A stretch of DNA of 39,826 nt, from positions 1 through 39,826 of the forward strand of contig JAUXIB010000004.1 in NCBI GenBank assembly GCA_030621225.1, read 5' to 3'. The notes beneath the pieces are model-generated. The model was given only the letters and a program-made list of their open reading frames with translations. It was not told the origin of the DNA and made no database searches. Source of the DNA: a candidate division FCPU426 bacterium. Lineage in GTDB: Bacteria > Oederibacteriota > JAUXIB01. The translations under genes and the position numbers were made by a program. Every line of letters starts with the position of its first letter. Position 1 is the first letter of the stretch. Below, one piece after another: positions 26,471-34,612 of this stretch.

Positions 26471-27451
26471 ATGGCAAAAAGGCGGCCCCAAAAAGGTGTA
26501 AACGAGCTGATTGCGTATATTGACCGAGAGTTGAGAAAATTCGGCAAAGTGCGTAAGGGTGTTTCTCTGCGAAATAATGTAATTGCCTTGGCGAGGTTGC
26601 GCCAAGCGTTAGATGATCTTGGAGTTAGTACGTTGGCGGAAGGTGGGATATCCGCCAAAGGAGCAAGAGAGCGAATAAAGTTATACATGCGCGAGTATGT
26701 CGGTGAAGTTATTGAGAGCGTTGAGCTTGAGGTAGTCACGGGTATCTCAGAATATGCGCGAAGAATTCGAGAACTTAGGGTTCAATTCGGCTATCATATA
26801 GCATCCGGGGCTTCCCCTGATCCGCATTCCGAGGTGGATCTACGACCGGATCAATACATTCTTGTTGATGGGGAACCTGATCAGGATGCAGCGCGGAGGT
26901 GGGGGATAGTCAACAGAATTAGGCGAGGCAAAGGCGGCAGCAAAGATAAAATTCTACAGTTTTTGAAAGAGAATGTTGGAAAAGTTGTTACGACGGAAGA
27001 ACTTGCCTACGTTGCTAATAAAGTCAAAAATTACCCTCGCCGAATCAGAGAGCTCAGAACCGAAAGTGGTTATTCGATAGCTACCAGGTTAACCGGACGC
27101 CCGGATCTAAAAGTTGGCCAGTATGTATTGCTGTCCGCCGAGAGAATCGCCGAACCGCACGATAGACAAATCCCTGATGAAATACAAAAGACTGTATATG
27201 AACGAGATAAAAGTAAATGTAAAGTTTGTGGGTGGACTCAAGACCGCTGGTCCAAAAGAGATCCAAGAATACTTGAACTTCACCACTTGGAACACCATAA
27301 GGAAAAAGGTTCCAATAGGGAGGAAAACTTGACGGTCATCTGCAGTAAGTGCCACGATGAAGTACATTCGGGGAAACACAGAGGTGTTGTCGACAAGATA
27401 AAGAAAGCACTATGTCGGACGTATTCTCGAAGAAAAAAAGATCGGAGATAA
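26471..27451 (+). CDS. HNH restriction endonuclease with two N-terminal repeats
   Basis: HNH CKVCGWTQDRWSKRDPRILELHHLEHHKEKGSNREENLTVICSKCHDEVH; repeated ARRIRELRVQFGYHIA / PRRIRELRTESGYSIA. Confidence 0.88.
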   Translation: MAKRRPQKGVNELIAYIDRELRKFGKVRKGVSLRNNVIALARLRQALDDLGVSTLAEGGISAKGARERIKLYMREYVGEVIESVELEVVTGISEYARRIRELRVQFGYHIASGASPDPHSEVDLRPDQYILVDGEPDQDAARRWGIVNRIRRGKGGSKDKILQFLKENVGKVVTTEELAYVANKVKNYPRRIRELRTESGYSIATRLTGRPDLKVGQYVLLSAERIAEPHDRQIPDEIQKTVYERDKSKCKVCGWTQDRWSKRDPRILELHHLEHHKEKGSNREENLTVICSKCHDEVHSGKHRGVVDKIKKALCRTYSRRKKDRR

Positions 27452-27506
27452 TGAGTCGCATCCGCGGCCCGGGCACTAAGCCGGGGGCGAGGGTCATACC
27501 TTCGAT

Positions 27507-27590
27507 GGTCAAGTTAACTTGTAACAACAAAGGTGCTCTCGGAGAGCACCTTTTGTTTTAGGCGCATTCTGCCATATTCATCCCTGAGCA
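27507..27590 (+). repeat. Terminator-bearing repeat, copy 3
   Basis: caagttaacttgtaacaacaaaggtgctctcggagagcaccttttgttttaggcgcattctgccatattcatccc. Confidence 0.85.
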
Positions 27591-27745
27591 TTTTATGTTT
27601 CGCTTAAATCGGGAAGAAACCACGGCTTTGAGATGCCAATCTGGCATCTCAAAGAAAGGCAGAGGCGGGCGAAGTCTCTGGAATGTTTCACATTGCGTAT
27701 TTTGGCCTAGCTGTGATGTCCAAGAGTCGTAGAAGCGAGATAGCC
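27583..27745 (+). pseudogene. Decayed ORF6N-domain gene fragment
   Basis: PEHFMFRLNREETTALRCQSGISKKGRGGRS aligns with PEDFMFELTKDEARVLRSHFATSKKGRGGRR of the 36953 gene, then after a frameshift FGLAVMSKSRRSEIA versus QGVAMLSTVLKSEQAI. Confidence 0.75.
27626..27654. repeat. Coding-register palindrome in the ORF6N relic
   Basis: CTTTGAGATGCCA-ATC-TGGCATCTCAAAG, 13-bp perfect arms. Confidence 0.9.
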
Positions 27746-27895
27746 AAGGGTGCAGCGCTCAAGAGATGGAGTAAGCGATCAGAGGCAAAAAAGCGCAATC
27801 TATCCCGCAGAATATCGCTGGATTCCCGCCAAGAGAAAAGCCATAGCCAGGAAGGTGGCTATGGCCGATGGAAAAACGCCAAATAGATAGTATGG

Positions 27896-28270
27896 TTACC
27901 GCATGTAGGAAGACGCTATGTTACTGTCCCACAGTGGAATCGTGTAGAATTCTTCCCACCTCTTTTCCTTGCACAATGCAAATACCGATTGAGCAGCCCT
28001 CTCTTTGAACCACCTCTTTGCCTGCATTCGGGCTTCTTTCTGCTTAACCTTCTGTTTCATTTCTGCCATGAACTCGCTAAGGTGCACTACGGTAAGCCCC
28101 ACCATTCTCTTTGATTTGACTTCATAGTGGAACGCCATGAATTCGTCAACTTCCCTGGTGGCGATTGGATAGTTTATTTTAGAAATTCGGGTAGTCATTG
28201 TGTTTGATTTATGGTCTATCCGAATGGTTATGTATTCTTTCCCTATCTTTTTCCTTACTACCGTTGCCAT
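27896..28270 (-). CDS. Hypothetical protein, second gene of an overlapping pair
   Basis: 124-aa ORF overlapping the upstream ORF by 13 nt on the minus strand. Confidence 0.6.
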   Translation of the reverse strand: MATVVRKKIGKEYITIRIDHKSNTMTTRISKINYPIATREVDEFMAFHYEVKSKRMVGLTVVHLSEFMAEMKQKVKQKEARMQAKRWFKERAAQSVFALCKEKRWEEFYTIPLWDSNIASSYMR

Positions 28271-28611
28271 ATTATCTTTCCTCCTGGCTTTTGCCCCGGA
28301 ACATTATAGAACGAATCTATTTTCCACCCGCCGCCTCGCAGGGAGCAAATAACTATAAGATATCTGTCTTGAGTGCCTAACCCCTCCCGCTCCTCGGGGG
28401 TCAATTTAACATAGAACCTATGTGCGCCAAATCGGTCTTTATCGACAAAAACCGGTTCTGTGATTGCCCTCTGGGCTATCCCTCCCGCTGGATATCCGGG
28501 GTGAACCCTAAGGACGTGGTAATGATATACTTCTTTGGAACACTCTACTTTGTTGCCCAATACATCATCGGACGTAAAGGCAACGCCCCGTTTTTTTTTG
28601 TTTCGTGCCAC
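28258..28611 (-). CDS. Hypothetical protein, first gene of an overlapping pair
   Basis: 117-aa ORF with coding-like composition; overlaps 27896-28270. Confidence 0.6.
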   Translation of the reverse strand: MARNKKKRGVAFTSDDVLGNKVECSKEVYHYHVLRVHPGYPAGGIAQRAITEPVFVDKDRFGAHRFYVKLTPEEREGLGTQDRYLIVICSLRGGGWKIDSFYNVPGQKPGGKIIWQR

Positions 28612-28790
28612 GATGCCCCGCTCTCCGCAATAACCAGAGGCACCAAGGCCTATATATAATATCGGCTATTCTAGCGGAACCATTAGTGTATTAACGGCTT
28701 CATCCTCTGCTTCAAAGAATATTCATTCTACGAGACGGGCAATACACTGTCAAGCATATTATGTGCGCGCAATGAACACTTGGTTAAAAA

Positions 28791-28970
28791 AGGAAGGGAC
28801 CGCGTCTTCCTCCTCCGCACCTTCGGTGCTACGGCGAGACCAGCCTTCGCCACAGCTTCCGCCGTCGCTCTCCGAGCTATGGCGAGACAAGTCGGCTTGG
28901 CAGACAGGAGAACCCTTCGACTATCTCAGGGCAGGTTGTGACTTTTTGGTGATACCATCTGTAGTCTGCT
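28791..28970. repeat. Interspersed repeat gggaccgcgtct... (long form)
   Basis: gggaccgcgtcttcctcctccgcaccttcggtgctacggcgagac...ggttgtgactttttggtgat; related sequence at 10616-10750, 16637-16690, 20170-20205. Confidence 0.7.
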
Positions 28971-28988
28971 GTATGTTTTCCTCTATGC

Positions 28989-29780
28989 CTACTCCCACTC
29001 CTCCCAATCCGCATTCAAGCCGGCAATCACATTCAGCAGCTCATCTTTTTCCATGCAGTGCGTACTCTTGACCCGGCCGCCGAGGTCACTCATCTTGGCG
29101 AGGCGGCAGTTGATCAGGTTCTCTTTCTTGTCGTGGCTGATGGTCAGGCGGAAGAAGCAGTGCTTGTTCTTGCTCAGGTGGAACTTGCCCTCAGCAGAGG
29201 TGAGCTTGATGCCGTCGTAGTCTTCCAGGTCAAACTCTACTTTGCAGGTGTGCTTGCCGACCGGCAGGCCCGAGACCAGGTTATAGACGAACATGCCCAG
29301 GTTGGCTTCAGAGAATTTTCGTCTGTATTTTCCGTCGATTACTAGTTGAGCATGTTCGGCGAGGAACTTCTTGAAGTCCTTGGGGGTCTGCAGAGTGAAC
29401 AGAATGGCCATACCGCCCGCGCTCTTCTCCTTTTTGAGCTCGACTTTTTTTACTTTTCCGACCAGGACAACGTGGTAGACGCCCTTGTCATCGTAGCCTA
29501 TCTTCTTGACCTTATAGCCGGGCAAAAGCACTGCTTCGGCCTGGGATTCGATGTAGTCGAATTCGACCTGGAAGTCTTTCACCTCGGTCTGCGATTTGAT
29601 CGCCACGCCGGCCTTCTCGATCGCTTTGCGCTTGGCGTCCATTAGCGCTTCCTGGTAGTCCTTTTGCTCACCGTCATCTTGGGCGTTGCTGATGCCTTCC
29701 TCGAAGACATCGATCGCCTGAGCGGAGAGGAAGAGCGGGAGGAAGAGGATGGTTGTCAGGCAGAGCAGTAGTTTCTTCAT
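28989..29780 (-). CDS. Secreted protein, LPP20/FlgT-N-like domain
   Basis: Signal peptide MKKLLLCLTTILFLPLFLSAQ; YQEALMDAKRKAIEKAGVAIKSQTEVKDF; start trimmed from 29864 to ATG 29780. Confidence 0.7.
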   Translation of the reverse strand: MKKLLLCLTTILFLPLFLSAQAIDVFEEGISNAQDDGEQKDYQEALMDAKRKAIEKAGVAIKSQTEVKDFQVEFDYIESQAEAVLLPGYKVKKIGYDDKGVYHVVLVGKVKKVELKKEKSAGGMAILFTLQTPKDFKKFLAEHAQLVIDGKYRRKFSEANLGMFVYNLVSGLPVGKHTCKVEFDLEDYDGIKLTSAEGKFHLSKNKHCFFRLTISHDKKENLINCRLAKMSDLGGRVKSTHCMEKDELLNVIAGLNADWEEWE

Positions 29781-29924
29781 TATCGGGGCTCCTTTGGTTT
29801 GGAAGAAAGATATCATTCGTGTAAAAAAAAGGCAAGCATTACCCTGCAATGCACCTCCCCACATTCTGCTTGACCCCCCGAGCTGATTCTGCCAAAATCA
29901 CCTCAACAAAAGGAGCAAAATAAA

Positions 29925-30359
29925 ATGGAGATAGAATTCACGAAGCAGCAGTACAAGGTCTTGGCGCAGATGCTCTTTCTTGGGCGTTGGATGAGCCACT
30001 CGTACAAGGTTGAAGAGGACAAGAGTCCGTTTGAGGCGCTCGAACAGCACGTTCTTTCGCATGCTGAGAAGTTTGGCATGAAGGGGGTGCAGTTCAGTAA
30101 GGAATCGGGCAAGTATTACACGGACGGGGAATTTGAGGATGCGCAGGTGGAGGATTACGTGTACGCTTATGATGACTATAACTTCTGGGAGGAGCTATTC
30201 GGACGCTTGGCGGACAGAGACTTCATACGCAAGTATGGCGTGAAAGCTATCGGCGAGATGCCTGTGGAAGAACGTATCAAGAAGCGTCACCCGTTTGATG
30301 AGCAGTACGCCGACGAGGTGGAAAAGCATGGTCTGGAAAGGTTTGCCGTAAAAAAGTAA
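29925..30359 (+). CDS. Conserved hypothetical protein
   Basis: 144-aa ORF, RBS-like aaggagca upstream, adjacent to the TPR gene. Confidence 0.75.
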   Translation: MEIEFTKQQYKVLAQMLFLGRWMSHSYKVEEDKSPFEALEQHVLSHAEKFGMKGVQFSKESGKYYTDGEFEDAQVEDYVYAYDDYNFWEELFGRLADRDFIRKYGVKAIGEMPVEERIKKRHPFDEQYADEVEKHGLERFAVKK

Positions 30360-30374
30360 CGAAACGAGGTATCG

Positions 30375-31244
30375 ATGAGCAAGAAAAAACGCAAAGCGGG
30401 CCCGAAGAAAAAAAAGAAAGCACTTGAGAAAGGAAAAAAGCAGCCTCTTGACATGAAGCTTATGGAACGTTTATTACGCGAGAAGCCTACGGGCGAGAAG
30501 AATACCGCGTTGCGTAAAGCGCAGGAGCTGATCGACGACGCCTGGGAGATTGTTGACCCCGGGGAACGCGCCAAGATGGCGCTCGACGCACTGCGCATTT
30601 CCCGCGACTGTGTGGACGCTTTCGTTATCCTGGCCCAGGATGTTGCTGCTACGGATAAGCAGGCTGGCGAGTTCTATAGGATGGGTGTGGAGCAGGGTGA
30701 GAAAGCTCTGGGTGAGAAATACTTCAGTGATAACGCCGGTCATTTCTGGGGATTACACGAGACGCGTCCTTATATGCGTGCGCGCGTTGGCCTGGCCCAG
30801 TGTCTCTGGCAGGAAGGACAGCGGGATGAGTGTATAGAACATTGCCGAGAAATGCTCAAGTTGAATCCCGGCGACAACCAGGGCATCCGTTACCTGTTGA
30901 TGCCGTACCTTCTGGAGAAGGGCCGGGATGGCGAAGCGCGCGAACTGATGATCCAATACGGAAACGAACCGTCGGCGTCCTGGTCCTACAGCGCCGTTCT
31001 CCTCGCCTTTAGGAAAGAAGGGGCCTCCGCTGATTCCAATGGGTTGTTGGACAGGGCGATAAAGGTCAATCCCCATGTTCCCGATTTCCTATTGGGGCGA
31101 AAGAAGATGCCCGAAGAACTGCCGGGTTTCTATTCTCCTCACGAGGAAAGCGAAGCCGTCTTTTATGTCTCCGGGAACGAGTCGGCTTGGAAAAAGACAT
31201 CGGGCGCTTTGGACTGGCTCAAGCGGTGTGAGGGTCAGGAATAG
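30375..31244 (+). CDS. TPR-like (ST7-like) protein
   Basis: ALDALRISRDCVDAFVILAQDVA...YMRARVGLAQCLWQEGQRDECIEHCREMLKLNPGDNQGIRYLLMPYLLEKGR. Confidence 0.75.
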   Translation: MSKKKRKAGPKKKKKALEKGKKQPLDMKLMERLLREKPTGEKNTALRKAQELIDDAWEIVDPGERAKMALDALRISRDCVDAFVILAQDVAATDKQAGEFYRMGVEQGEKALGEKYFSDNAGHFWGLHETRPYMRARVGLAQCLWQEGQRDECIEHCREMLKLNPGDNQGIRYLLMPYLLEKGRDGEARELMIQYGNEPSASWSYSAVLLAFRKEGASADSNGLLDRAIKVNPHVPDFLLGRKKMPEELPGFYSPHEESEAVFYVSGNESAWKKTSGALDWLKRCEGQE

Positions 31245-31374
31245 GGGACAGGCATTTGATATTTCGCCAATAGCGCAGTCCGGGGGGGCAACGATAAGTA
31301 ACAACGCTTGGGAGCCCCTTGATTTTCCTATCTCAACTTGTTAAAATCCCCTTGATACTTACACTCAGGGGGAT

Positions 31375-32229
31375 ATGATGCAAAGAAGGTTCCTGCTATT
31401 CACTCTATTGCTTCTTTTATCCAGCTTTCTCTTTGCCAAAAAGCATTTCGCCTTTATCGATTACGCCGGTAAGGGAGGATTCAAGATATACGCGAATGGG
31501 TACATAATATCTTCTTTCGAGGATAGTGTCCGGCATAGTCACCAACACTATATCCCTCGCCAGTACCTGGACAAGCAGAACGTGATCGCGGTGGTGCTAA
31601 ATACTGATAGCTATGCCGCGGTCACCGAGATGTCGTTCTACTGCGAGGTGACGATACGTGATTCGGACAAAACCAGTACAGAGGACTTGGTGTGGGTCTA
31701 CTGCACTACCAAGGGCAAGCAACCACCCGTGGACGCGCAAGGGAAGAACTGGAAGGAGCAGAACTATAAACCGGACACAGCCAAGGGGTGGAGTGATAGC
31801 CCGGCTGTATTCAAAGGGAAGGTAGGCGGAACAAAGATGCGCCCTTTCGTGTCTTGTAACAAGCGTGGGCAGTCGGGCACGGTAGATGATGTCTATTATT
31901 TTCGTATCCCTTTCGAGGTATCTGACAAGACGCTCGAACAGGCCGATAAGTGGAAGGGCTCGGCCAGGGGTGATCGTGAGAAGAAGAGGGTCGGCGAATT
32001 TCGAATTGCAGGCACGGAGCGCGCGAACGCGGGTAATTACGAAGGCGCGTTGATATGTTTTCTGCTTTCAGATGAGATGGTGCCGGGTGATCCCGAGGTG
32101 CTTAAATCCGCAGCAGGATGCTTCATCATGCTGGGCGACAAACGCCGCGGCCGCAAGCTCTACGAACAAGCGCTGGAGTTGAATCCGGATGATAAGGAAT
32201 TGAGGAAGTACTTGGAGACGTTAGACTAG
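31375..32229 (+). CDS. Secreted protein with C-terminal TPR, divergent paralogue of 3169-4092
   Basis: Signal peptide; FKIYANG, PPVDAQGKNWKEQNYKP, VYYFRIPFEV match the paralogue; C-terminal TPR. Confidence 0.75.
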   Translation: MMQRRFLLFTLLLLLSSFLFAKKHFAFIDYAGKGGFKIYANGYIISSFEDSVRHSHQHYIPRQYLDKQNVIAVVLNTDSYAAVTEMSFYCEVTIRDSDKTSTEDLVWVYCTTKGKQPPVDAQGKNWKEQNYKPDTAKGWSDSPAVFKGKVGGTKMRPFVSCNKRGQSGTVDDVYYFRIPFEVSDKTLEQADKWKGSARGDREKKRVGEFRIAGTERANAGNYEGALICFLLSDEMVPGDPEVLKSAAGCFIMLGDKRRGRKLYEQALELNPDDKELRKYLETLD

Positions 32230-32297
32230 GCGATGAGGGGGCAAGCCACGAACCATTAGTATATTTATTTACTTTTTTTTATGTGCACGGCGCCTAC

Positions 32298-32400
32298 TGG
32301 TGATTCCCTCCCATAATATCCGACGGTAGGGAAACACGGGGACGCCTCCGGCGTCCGGAGCCCCAATACCATATTAACATCGCCACCTGACAAAAACGGG
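32298..32400 (-). repeat. Structured interspersed element, copy 4
   Basis: Reverse complement of ggcgatgttaatatggtattggggctccggacgccggaggcgtccccgtgtttccctaccgtcggatattatgggagggaatcacc. Confidence 0.9.
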
Positions 32401-32492
32401 CCGTGCCCTGCACCCGAGTATCGCGAGTGGTACAGGGTGTGTGCGGTAAAATATCTTTATTGTTTAAACATTGCTCCTCATTCTTCCCACGC

Positions 32493-32560
32493 ATTTTGGT
32501 ATTGACGGTTCCAAATATCATTGAAAAATGTAATTGCGTATTCCAGCATGCTACACTTCT
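32493..32560 (+). pseudogene. Orphan promoter/start relic of a DUF4143-type ATPase gene
   Basis: gcattttggtattgacggttccaaatatcattgaaaaatgtaattgcgtattccagcatg versus gcattttggtgttgacaactccaaatatcaatgtaaaatggaatcatgtattccagaatg at 37583-37642. Confidence 0.65.
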
Positions 32561-32691
32561 CGGTGGCTGGAATTTTTTTCCGCTGAACAGATGATAGCCG
32601 GATTATTTTCAGTAACCTTTTCTGTGGTTACGCGTCTTATATAGTAAGGGCATACTAGGCAACTGGCGGGAGCACGATAGGGAGGTGTCGG

Positions 32692-33456
32692 ATGAAGGGA
32701 ACGATGGTAGTGATGCTGGCGGCGATTTTGCTGTTGCCGGCGCTGAACGCTGAGCCGGCGGACGAAGCTGAGGCCCTGCAGGAACGCGTCAACGGAGCCG
32801 AGGGCTACAGCAAAGCGGAGAAAGAGCAGCTCAAGGAGATGGCGCGGAGTTGTCGGCAGGACGGTACGGGAGATGGTGCGGGTAAGATGACGCAGCAGCG
32901 CCAGCGCGCCAAGCGCATGGAGCAGCGTATGCTAAGGAACAAGTTGCGCGAAGGTATGGCCAAGGGCGCGGAGGTGAAGAAAATTAAAAAGGCTATGGAA
33001 CGGAGCCGTTCCCGCTTGCGTTATTCAAAGAGCGTGACCGACCGGTTCGGCGGCGCCGATGAGGGGGAAAAGATCCGTTGCCGTCAGCGCATCGCGGCGA
33101 TGATGGAGCGGGGCTTCAGCAAAGAGGAGATCGATGGCCTGGCGCGCGAAGCTAAGCGGCAGAAAAAAGCGGCAAAGGTTTTTGGAGATTGCCTGGCGAC
33201 CGCGGATGAATTGCAGGGAAAGGGCATGAGCAAGAAGAACGCGCTTGCCGCCGGCAAGGACGTCGCTACCGGCAAGAGGACACGTGCCCAGGCCAGGCAG
33301 CGCTGGCAAAAGCGCCATCAGCAGGGAGCCGGTGAGCGGGACAAGGGAGATGGGCTGGAGGACGAAGACGAACGGTCCGGCTCTCTTGATCAGGAACGCG
33401 GTACCGCGGCGGGCGGTGGAAAAGGCGGTGGTGACGGTCGACGAGGAGGAAAGTAA
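32692..33456 (+). CDS. Secreted charged helical protein of unknown function
   Basis: Signal peptide MKGTMVVMLAAILLLPALNA; 5 bp upstream of the sigma-factor start. Confidence 0.7.
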   Translation: MKGTMVVMLAAILLLPALNAEPADEAEALQERVNGAEGYSKAEKEQLKEMARSCRQDGTGDGAGKMTQQRQRAKRMEQRMLRNKLREGMAKGAEVKKIKKAMERSRSRLRYSKSVTDRFGGADEGEKIRCRQRIAAMMERGFSKEEIDGLAREAKRQKKAAKVFGDCLATADELQGKGMSKKNALAAGKDVATGKRTRAQARQRWQKRHQQGAGERDKGDGLEDEDERSGSLDQERGTAAGGGKGGGDGRRGGK

Positions 33457-33460
33457 GGGA

Positions 33461-34093
33461 TTGGTCACAGCGAATAACAGCGTATGCGGAGAAACGGCGG
33501 CTTGCGTCCCGGGCGGGACGCAACTCGTCGATCTCCATCAAATTGACAAGTGCTTGGCGGGCGAGCGTGAAGCGTTTGGGGAGTTGGTGCGTAAGTATCA
33601 GGAAGTGGTATACCGCTTCAGCTACCGCATCTGTGGTTCGAGAGAGCAGGCCGAGGACATCACGCAGGAGAGTTTTGTCCGGGCTTATCAAAGACTGTCT
33701 TCTTTGCGGCGTAAAGCTGCTTTCAAGAGCTGGCTGTTCCGCATTGCGCTCAATTTATGCCGAGACTCTTTTGCGGGCAGGAACGCCGTGGCCCGTTATG
33801 AAACGCCGTTGGAATCTGTGGCGGATGGTCTAGCGACCGCTGATCCGGGGTTTGACCCCGAGAAGAGCTATCTAATGCGGGTGGCCAGGAAAGTGGTGTG
33901 GGAAGCCTTGGACAGGTTGAGCACGGATGAACGGGCGTTGTTCATTATGAAATACGTCGAAGGGATGAGCTATACGGAGCTAAAAGAGGTTAGCGGCGCG
34001 CTCACCATTGGATTACTGAAAGTGCGTCTCTATCGCACGCGCGAGAAGTTAAGCGGTTATTTGGGTAAGAATTGGGGAGGAGGCGATGAGTAA
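33461..34093 (+). CDS. ECF-type RNA polymerase sigma factor
   Basis: FGELVRKYQEVVYRFSYRICGSREQAEDITQESFVRAYQRLSSLR sigma-2; sigma-4-like C-terminus; TTG start with aggagga RBS, ORF opens at 33245. Confidence 0.88.
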   Translation: MVTANNSVCGETAACVPGGTQLVDLHQIDKCLAGEREAFGELVRKYQEVVYRFSYRICGSREQAEDITQESFVRAYQRLSSLRRKAAFKSWLFRIALNLCRDSFAGRNAVARYETPLESVADGLATADPGFDPEKSYLMRVARKVVWEALDRLSTDERALFIMKYVEGMSYTELKEVSGALTIGLLKVRLYRTREKLSGYLGKNWGGGDE

Positions 34094-34592
34094 GAAAAGC
34101 GAAGAACAAGCGGGCAGGGTAGGCAGGCTGATCTCCGGGGAGAGCGTGCCGCCGCATTCGCCCGGGCTCGAGGCACGGATCATGCAGCGAATAGCAGACG
34201 TAGAAGCGGCAGGGGAAAGAGCTCCCAGCTGGCGGCGTCCGGTGGCCCGCTGGAGCGCCGCGGCAGCTTTGCTCGTGGTGGGCATCGCTGCTTACCTGAT
34301 GCTGTTGGAGCGTCCACACTTAGGCAATATCCCCGCGGCGGGGATGATCGAAGCACGTTTTGTTTATCCCGATCTGAAGGCGGAATCCGTGCTGATCGCC
34401 GGTGATTTCACGGATTGGCAAAAGGTCGCTATGGAGCGCCGGGAGAGCGGTTGGTCCTTCCGCCTGCCTTTACAGGCGGGGGAAACTTACCGCTATGTCT
34501 TTCTCGTGGACGGAGCATGTGTGGAGGACCCCGCTGCCACGGTGGTGGTGAAGGATGATTTTGGCTGCGATAACAACTTGATCTCTCTCTAA
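34086..34592 (+). CDS. Putative anti-sigma factor with periplasmic CBM48/AMPK-like domain
   Basis: One TM segment (SAAAALLVVGIAAYLMLL); VLIAGDFTDWQKVAMERRESGWSFRLPLQAGETYRYVFLVDGACVEDP; overlaps the sigma gene. Confidence 0.8.
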   Translation: MSKKSEEQAGRVGRLISGESVPPHSPGLEARIMQRIADVEAAGERAPSWRRPVARWSAAAALLVVGIAAYLMLLERPHLGNIPAAGMIEARFVYPDLKAESVLIAGDFTDWQKVAMERRESGWSFRLPLQAGETYRYVFLVDGACVEDPAATVVVKDDFGCDNNLISL

Positions 34593-34612
34593 AAGCTTTT
34601 TTACCAGCCTCT

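Noticed and set aside
27683-27886. Independent small basic protein
   Set aside because: Its N-terminus aligns with the C-terminal part of ORF6N (FGLAVMSKSRRSEIA), so it is better read as a frameshifted relic; a residual independent ORF cannot be excluded.
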